37,944 nucleotides of DNA from Propionibacteriaceae bacterium (lineage in GTDB: Bacteria; Actinomycetota; Actinomycetes; Propionibacteriales; Propionibacteriaceae). A program made the translations under genes and the position numbers. Positions 33,242 to 37,944 of this stretch are shown one piece after another. The DNA lies in NCBI GenBank assembly GCA_031261485.1, contig JAISJO010000106.1, positions 1 to 37,944 on the forward strand, written 5' to 3'. The notes below the pieces were generated by a model that made no database searches, had not been told where the DNA came from, and saw nothing but the letters and a program-made list of their open reading frames with translations. Position 1 is the stretch's first letter; the number at the start of each line of letters is the position of its first letter.

Positions 33242-33949
33242 ATGATTCACTTCGATTCGGTCACCTTCTCCTATGGCGAGCGGCGTGTCCTCACGGACAT
33301 CACCCTCGACCTGAATGAGCACCGTATCGGCGTCGTGGGTGGCAACGGTTCGGGCAAGTCCACCTTCGCCCGCCTCATCAACGGTCTGCTCGCCCCCATT
33401 TCCGGCGCAGTCATTGTCGATGGTTTGAACACTGTTCACGATCTCAAGAAGGTGCGGACAAAGGTGGGTTTCGTCTTTCAGGACCCCGACCTTCAAATCG
33501 TCATGCCCACAGTGGCAGAAGACCTGGCCTTCTCTCTGCGCCCCCTGCGCCTGCCCAAATCAGAAGTCGAATCACAGGTCAGCACCTGGTTGGACGCTTA
33601 CGGACTAGCCGACCACCGCGACCATCCTGCCCATCTGCTCTCAGGCGGGCAGAAACAGTTGCTCGCCATCGCAGCCATCCTCATCATGAAGCCTCAAATC
33701 GTGGTTTTCGACGAACCAACGACTCTGCTCGACCTGAGAAACAAGCGTCGCATCATGAACGTCGTGGACAGCCTCGAACAGCAGGCCATCGTCGTGACCC
33801 ACGACCTGGAGTTTCTCAATGGATTCGACCGAGTGCTCGTTCTCGACCAAGGCAGGGTGGTCGCTGACGACTCCCCCGCCCCGGCCCTTGACGCATACAA
33901 GCGATTGAGCCGAGAGGAACGAAGCTCGCTTCGTGACCGAGGCGATTGA
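33242..33949 (+). CDS. bioM: Biotin ECF transporter ATPase
   Basis: This 235-residue ABC ATPase has Walker A GGNGSGKST (33-41), a Q-loop at FQDPDLQ, signature LSGGQKQ (133-139), Walker B IVVFDEPT (153-160) and the switch histidine in VTHD. It powers BioY-BioN. Two oddities are visible. A BioQ-type palindrome lies in its coding sequence at 33426-33438 (GLNTVHD). The last 15 codons and the stop are supplied by the dispersed repeat at 33901-33950, so the C-terminus RLSREERSSLRDRGD is repeat-encoded and probably not conserved. The catalytic core ends well before this. Confidence 0.92.
   Translation: MIHFDSVTFSYGERRVLTDITLDLNEHRIGVVGGNGSGKSTFARLINGLLAPISGAVIVDGLNTVHDLKKVRTKVGFVFQDPDLQIVMPTVAEDLAFSLRPLRLPKSEVESQVSTWLDAYGLADHRDHPAHLLSGGQKQLLAIAAILIMKPQIVVFDEPTTLLDLRNKRRIMNVVDSLEQQAIVVTHDLEFLNGFDRVLVLDQGRVVADDSPAPALDAYKRLSREERSSLRDRGD
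33426..33438. promoter_or_regulatory. BioQ-type palindrome inside bioM
   Basis: TGAACACTGTTCA, identical to the core of the bioY operator, lies about 185 bp inside bioM. It could be a roadblock or auxiliary site for looping with the bioY operator 879 bp away, or could be fortuitous. Confidence 0.5.
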
Positions 33950-34053
33950 GACTTGTTGCGGGCGTTAGCCCAAGTACGAGCGATTGAGCCGAGAGGAACG
34001 AAGCTCGCTTCGTGACCAAGGCGATTGAGACTTGTTGCGGGCGCGAAAGCGCC
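33901..34053 (+). repeat. Two tandem units of the two-hairpin repeat, 3' of bioM
   Basis: Units at 33901-33950 and 33980-34029 share the 79-bp period and layout of the pair at 206-338. The 9-mer GCGATTGAG flanks each hairpin core (33901, 33942, 33980, 34021). Secondary hairpins follow each unit: GGGC-GTTA-GCCC (33960-33971) and GGCGC-GAAA-GCGCC (34040-34053). The first unit overlaps the bioM 3' end. The pair lies in the convergent gap with rbpA. Confidence 0.85.
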
Positions 34054-34099
34054 GAACATCGAAGACTCTGTGAAAACTAGTCGGCCTGCCGCCTAGGGC

Positions 34100-34456
34100 T
34101 CAGTAGATGGCTTCGCCGTGCGCCCTGCGCGTGCGCAAATCGTCCACCGCTTCGGCCAGAATCTCCTTGGCCTCAGCCTCCGTACGACGTTCCTTCACAT
34201 AGGCCAGATGGGTCTTGTAGGGAAGGATGTGCGGCGGCGGCGGCGGGTTTTCCTGGTCAGTGTTCGCCGGCAAACCGCAGCGAGGGCAATCCCACTCAGG
34301 GGGGTACACCGCGTCCACGGCGAACGCCTGGCGGGTCTCGTGCCCATTCGAGCACCAATACGACACGTACACCCTGGGCGCAGAATCCCCGCGCTCCGCT
34401 TCACCCATTGGTCCCGCACCCACGCGCGACCCACGGATAGCACTACCCACAGCCAT
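34100..34456 (-). CDS. rbpA: RNA polymerase-binding protein RbpA
   Basis: This 118-residue protein is the actinobacterial RNA polymerase activator. It has RVYVSYWCSNGHE and WDCPRCGLPA giving the zinc-binding-type core, the basic N-terminal segment AIRGSRVGAG, and the C-terminal sigma-interacting helix RRTEAEAKEILAEAVDDLRTRR. RbpA stabilises the open complex with the principal sigma factor. It lies 47 bp after secG on the same strand and ends the glycolytic cluster. Its 3' side faces the bioM repeat pair. Confidence 0.95.
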   Translation of the reverse strand: MAVGSAIRGSRVGAGPMGEAERGDSAPRVYVSYWCSNGHETRQAFAVDAVYPPEWDCPRCGLPANTDQENPPPPPHILPYKTHLAYVKERRTEAEAKEILAEAVDDLRTRRAHGEAIY

Positions 34457-34503
34457 ACAAACTCACTTTCTCCGACACCCTGAAGGGTACGCGGAAGCAC
34501 AAA

Positions 34504-34797
34504 TCAGGCAGCAACCGGAGCCACGCGCCACAGCAGAAGCAGCGCCACGATGCAGGCCAGCCACACACCGCCCACAACGACGGTGATGCGATCAAGGTTG
34601 CGCTCAGCGATGGAAGACCCACCGAAAGCAGTCGACATGCCGCCGCCGAACAGGTCAGACATCCCGCCACCACGGCTCTTATGAACCAGAATGGCCAACG
34701 TCAGCAACAGCGACGTGATGATGAGGATGATCGACAGGGCGATGACGGGCGCGGTCAAGGCCGTCGTAGTCGTCTGCAAGAAAGTCACGCCGTACAT
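34504..34797 (-). CDS. secG: Preprotein translocase subunit SecG
   Basis: This 97-residue protein from the ATG (94 from an internal GTG) has the SecG layout. A first helix (VIALSIILIITSLLLTLAILVH) is followed by the conserved loop KSRGGGMSDLFGGGMSTAFGGSSIAERNLDRIT and a second helix (VVVGGVWLACIVALLLLW). It assists SecYEG in protein export. TACAAT overlaps the ATG and could be a -10 box. In that case transcription starts next to the GTG at 34788, which would be the true, near-leaderless start. Confidence 0.94.
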   Translation of the reverse strand: MYGVTFLQTTTTALTAPVIALSIILIITSLLLTLAILVHKSRGGGMSDLFGGGMSTAFGGSSIAERNLDRITVVVGGVWLACIVALLLLWRVAPVAA

Positions 34798-34843
34798 TGT
34801 ATCCCATCAATCCAGGCGAGCACGAATGCGACCTCCCAGAACG

Positions 34844-34881
34844 GCACAGGGCCCCCGGACACACTGCCGGGGGCCCTGTGC
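34844..34881 (-). terminator. Strong terminator after tpiA
   Basis: A perfect 15-bp GC-rich stem (34844-34858 with 34867-34881, GCACAGGGCCCCCGG and its complement) with an 8-nt loop lies 18 bp after the tpiA stop and before secG. There is no T tract. It should end or strongly attenuate the gapA-pgk-tpiA transcript and supports a separate secG promoter. Confidence 0.8.
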
Positions 34882-34899
34882 GTGACGCCGTGTGGCGCC

Positions 34900-35679
34900 T
34901 TACCTCGCGTAATACGTGACGATACGAGCGAATTCAGCGGGGTCCAGAGCGGCCCCCCCAACCAGCGCACCATCCACATCCGGCTGGGCCATGATGTCGA
35001 CGACGTTGGACGACTTGACCGACCCGCCGTACTGAATGCGCACCTTGGCGGCCGCATCGGCTCCGAGGAGTTCGGACACGCGCACACGGATGGCTCCACA
35101 GACCTCTTGCGCGTCCGCCGGTGTGGCGACTTCGCCTGTGCCAATGGCCCAGACAGGTTCGTACGCGATGACCAGCGCACCGACCTGCTCGGCGGTCAGC
35201 CCAGCCAAGACGCCGTCGATCTGCGCCAGAACGAAGGGCACATGCGTCCCCTCGCGGCGAATCTCCAGCTTCTCACCCACGCAAATGATCGGTGTCATGC
35301 CGTATTCGATGACTTTCTTCGCCTTGGCGTTGATGATCTCGTCGGTCTCACCGTGGTACTCGCGGCGCTCGGAATGACCCACAGTCACATAGGCGCACGA
35401 CAGTTTGGCGAGCATTTGCGCGTCAACCTCACCGGTGTACGCACCAGCGTCATGAACCGACACGTCCTGCGCGCCATAGGCGATGGGCAGCTTGTCGCCC
35501 TCGATCAGGAGTTGGACAGTGCGGATATCAGTGAAGGGGACGATGACCGCAGCCTCGGCCTTCTCCTTGTCATAGTGGTAATCGGCCAGGCTCCACGCGA
35601 GCTTCTGCACGACTCCAGTCGCCTCGACATGGTCGAGGTTCATCTTCCAATTGCCAGCCAATAAGGGCAAACGCGCCAT
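34900..35679 (-). CDS. tpiA: Triosephosphate isomerase
   Basis: This 259-residue TIM barrel is of normal length. It has AGNWKMN (Lys12), the catalytic histidine in [10 protein letters not shown], the catalytic glutamate in [11 protein letters not shown], and the phosphate-binding YGGSVKSSN. It interconverts dihydroxyacetone phosphate and glyceraldehyde-3-phosphate. The start follows the pgk stop by one base, and the AGGAGG inside the last pgk codons serves as its ribosome binding site; longer in-frame starts inside pgk are rejected. Confidence 0.97.
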   Translation of the reverse strand: MARLPLLAGNWKMNLDHVEATGVVQKLAWSLADYHYDKEKAEAAVIVPFTDIRTVQLLIEGDKLPIAYGAQDVSVHDAGAYTGEVDAQMLAKLSCAYVTVGHSERREYHGETDEIINAKAKKVIEYGMTPIICVGEKLEIRREGTHVPFVLAQIDGVLAGLTAEQVGALVIAYEPVWAIGTGEVATPADAQEVCGAIRVRVSELLGADAAAKVRIQYGGSVKSSNVVDIMAQPDVDGALVGGAALDPAEFARIVTYYAR

Positions 35680-35680
35680 T

Positions 35681-36895
35681 TCAGTCCTCCTCAAGAACAG
35701 CGATACCGGGCAAGGTCTTGCCTTCAAGATACTCCAGGGAAGCGCCGCCGCCGGTGGAGATATGTCCGAAGGAAGAATCATCGAATCCGAAAGCGCGCAC
35801 AGCGGCAGCAGAATCTCCGCCACCCACCACACTGAACGCATCCGATTCGGCCAAAGCAGCCGCGACCGCCTTCGTGCCCTCGGCGAGAGAGGCGATTTCG
35901 GAGATGCCCATGGGGCCGTTCCAGAATGCCGTCTTGGCGCCCAGAATCTCAGCAGCGAAAATCTCAGCAGACTTCGGCCCGATGTCGGCGCCCTCCCAAT
36001 CAGCGGGAATCGCGTCGGCGTCGACGATCTTCACCTCACCGGTGTACGTCTGAGCGGCGAAGTCAACCTGGTCGGGGTCGGCTGTGCGCACATCCACAGG
36101 CAACAGAATCTTCTTGCCCGCAGCCTCAGCCTGCTTCAGGTATTCACCACATACCTCCACCTTGGTCTCGTCCAGGAGCGACTTCCCGACCTCATAGCCT
36201 TGGGCCCTGAGGAAGGTGTACGCCATGCCGCCGCCGATGATGAGGGTGTCGGCGACCTGGAGCAGATTGTCGATGACGGCCAGTTTGTCGGCCACCTTGG
36301 CGCCGCCGAGGACGACCACGTAAGGACGCTCCGGGGAGACGGTGAGCTTCTTCAGCACACCGACTTCCTTCTCGACCAGGTACCCGGCGTACGCGGGCAA
36401 CAACTTGGCCACGTCGTACACGGAGGCCTGCTTGCGGTGGACCACGCCGAAACCTTCGGACACGAAGAGGTCGCCCAGCGCCGCGTACTTCGCAGCCAAC
36501 GCCTCACGGTCTGCCTCGACCTTGGATTCTTCGCCGGGCTCGTAGCGCACATTCTCCAACATGGCGACCTGGCCATCGCTGAGAGCGGCGACTGTGGCTT
36601 GGGCAGATTCGCCGACCACATCAGCAGCCAAAGCGACGTCGAGACCGAGCAGTTCCGACAAGCGCTTGGCTGCGGGCGCCAGAGAATACTTGGGGTTGAC
36701 TTCGCCATTCGGACGGCCCAAGTGCGCCATGAGGACGAGCGAGGCGTTCTTGGCCAAGAGAGCCTTCAAGGTGGGGAGGGCGGCGCGGATACGACCGTCG
36801 TCCGTGATGACGTCGCCTTTGAGGGGGACGTTGAAATCGACTCGAATGAGGACCCGCTTGCCAGCGAGATCACCGAGTTCGTCGATTGACTTCAT
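35681..36895 (-). CDS. pgk: Phosphoglycerate kinase
   Basis: This 404-residue enzyme has [12 protein letters not shown] near the N-terminus, the substrate loop [18 protein letters not shown] and the ATP-binding [13 protein letters not shown] near the C-terminus. It makes ATP from 1,3-bisphosphoglycerate. It sits between gapA and tpiA. A GGAAAG lies about 12 bases before the ATG, a rather long spacing. A hairpin between gapA and pgk (36977-37007) may partly terminate the upstream message. Confidence 0.97.
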   Translation of the reverse strand: MKSIDELGDLAGKRVLIRVDFNVPLKGDVITDDGRIRAALPTLKALLAKNASLVLMAHLGRPNGEVNPKYSLAPAAKRLSELLGLDVALAADVVGESAQATVAALSDGQVAMLENVRYEPGEESKVEADREALAAKYAALGDLFVSEGFGVVHRKQASVYDVAKLLPAYAGYLVEKEVGVLKKLTVSPERPYVVVLGGAKVADKLAVIDNLLQVADTLIIGGGMAYTFLRAQGYEVGKSLLDETKVEVCGEYLKQAEAAGKKILLPVDVRTADPDQVDFAAQTYTGEVKIVDADAIPADWEGADIGPKSAEIFAAEILGAKTAFWNGPMGISEIASLAEGTKAVAAALAESDAFSVVGGGDSAAAVRAFGFDDSSFGHISTGGGASLEYLEGKTLPGIAVLEED

Positions 36896-36976
36896 AATTA
36901 TTGTTGCTTTCCAAAGAGAGGGATGGGTGGATAGAGACTGGAACCTGCTCGGCGTCGATGACGACCAGATGACGAC

Positions 36977-37007
36977 GGGGTGAGCCCTCCGAAAAGGAAC
37001 TCACCCC
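36977..37007 (-). terminator. Hairpin between gapA and pgk
   Basis: GGGGTGAG (36977-36984) pairs with CTCACCCC (37000-37007) around a 15-nt loop, starting 18 bp after the gapA stop. It probably attenuates read-through so that gapA is expressed above pgk-tpiA. Confidence 0.65.
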
Positions 37008-37024
37008 GGCATCGAATATGTGGC

Positions 37025-37944
<920 letters not shown>

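Noticed and set aside
35651-36889. A 412-codon plus-strand frame opposite pgk
   Set aside because: It is fully antisense to a clear phosphoglycerate kinase, with shadow-type composition and no family features.

Overview
The window (37,944 bp, GC-rich) looks like chromosomal DNA of an actinobacterium, probably an Actinomycetales-type organism. The evidence is the gene set and its order: gapA-pgk-tpiA-secG-rbpA (RbpA is actinobacterial), a tlyA with a 51-residue gene overlapping its start, leuS-comEA-comEC, an FmdB/SAF pair, and class II DAHP synthase next to plsC. Leaderless or near-leaderless starts and TANNNT -10 boxes are frequent. I cannot name the genus. I saw no rRNA, no convincing tRNA, no CRISPR array, no prophage and no transposase.

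Layout. 1-379: two units of a 79-bp two-hairpin repeat lying 3' of kdgK. 380-5625: a sugar-acid locus, with kdgK and eda (KDG kinase, KDPG aldolase) read leftwards and a LacI regulator, a Gfo/Idh/MocA oxidoreductase and a sugar isomerase/epimerase read rightwards; LacI-type operators lie in both control regions. 5681-10743: tkt-pntA-pntB, a pentose-phosphate and NADPH group. 10744-11374: a long non-coding stretch with structured inverted repeats and the promoter of an MFS exporter. 12706-13963: a CIRCE-like element, then fmdB and a SAF-domain protein. 14202-16343: plsC-aroG. 16479-19171: a small membrane protein, then two paralogous secreted coiled-coil cell-wall hydrolases (NlpC/P60 and CHAP) with matching promoters. 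19329-25177: leuS, comEA and comEC, with two perfect DnaA boxes before comEA. 25338-29902: nitroreductase, recN, nadK, tlyA and a small ORF.

30214-33949: a PhaZ-like alpha/beta hydrolase followed by a biotin-uptake locus: bioQ (TetR), bioN (ECF T component), bioY (substrate binding) and bioM (ATPase). Four copies of the palindrome TGAAC-N3-GTTCA occur in the window: before bioQ, before bioY, inside bioM, and inside an unusual insertion in tlyA. I read these as BioQ operators. The last codons and stop of bioM lie inside a second pair of the 79-bp repeats. 34100-37944: the glycolytic cluster gapA (cut by the window edge), pgk and tpiA, then secG and rbpA, with strong hairpins after gapA and tpiA.

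Most of the window is ordinary core chromosome. The most interesting parts are regulatory or repetitive: the covarying repeat family placed in sense orientation at gene 3' ends, the BioQ operator set with intragenic copies, the CIRCE element on fmdB, the twin promoters of the autolysin paralogs, and the tandem-repeat expansion in tlyA. I did not find a clearly new multi-gene system. The nearest candidate is the LacI-controlled oxidoreductase/isomerase pair feeding the KDG branch.
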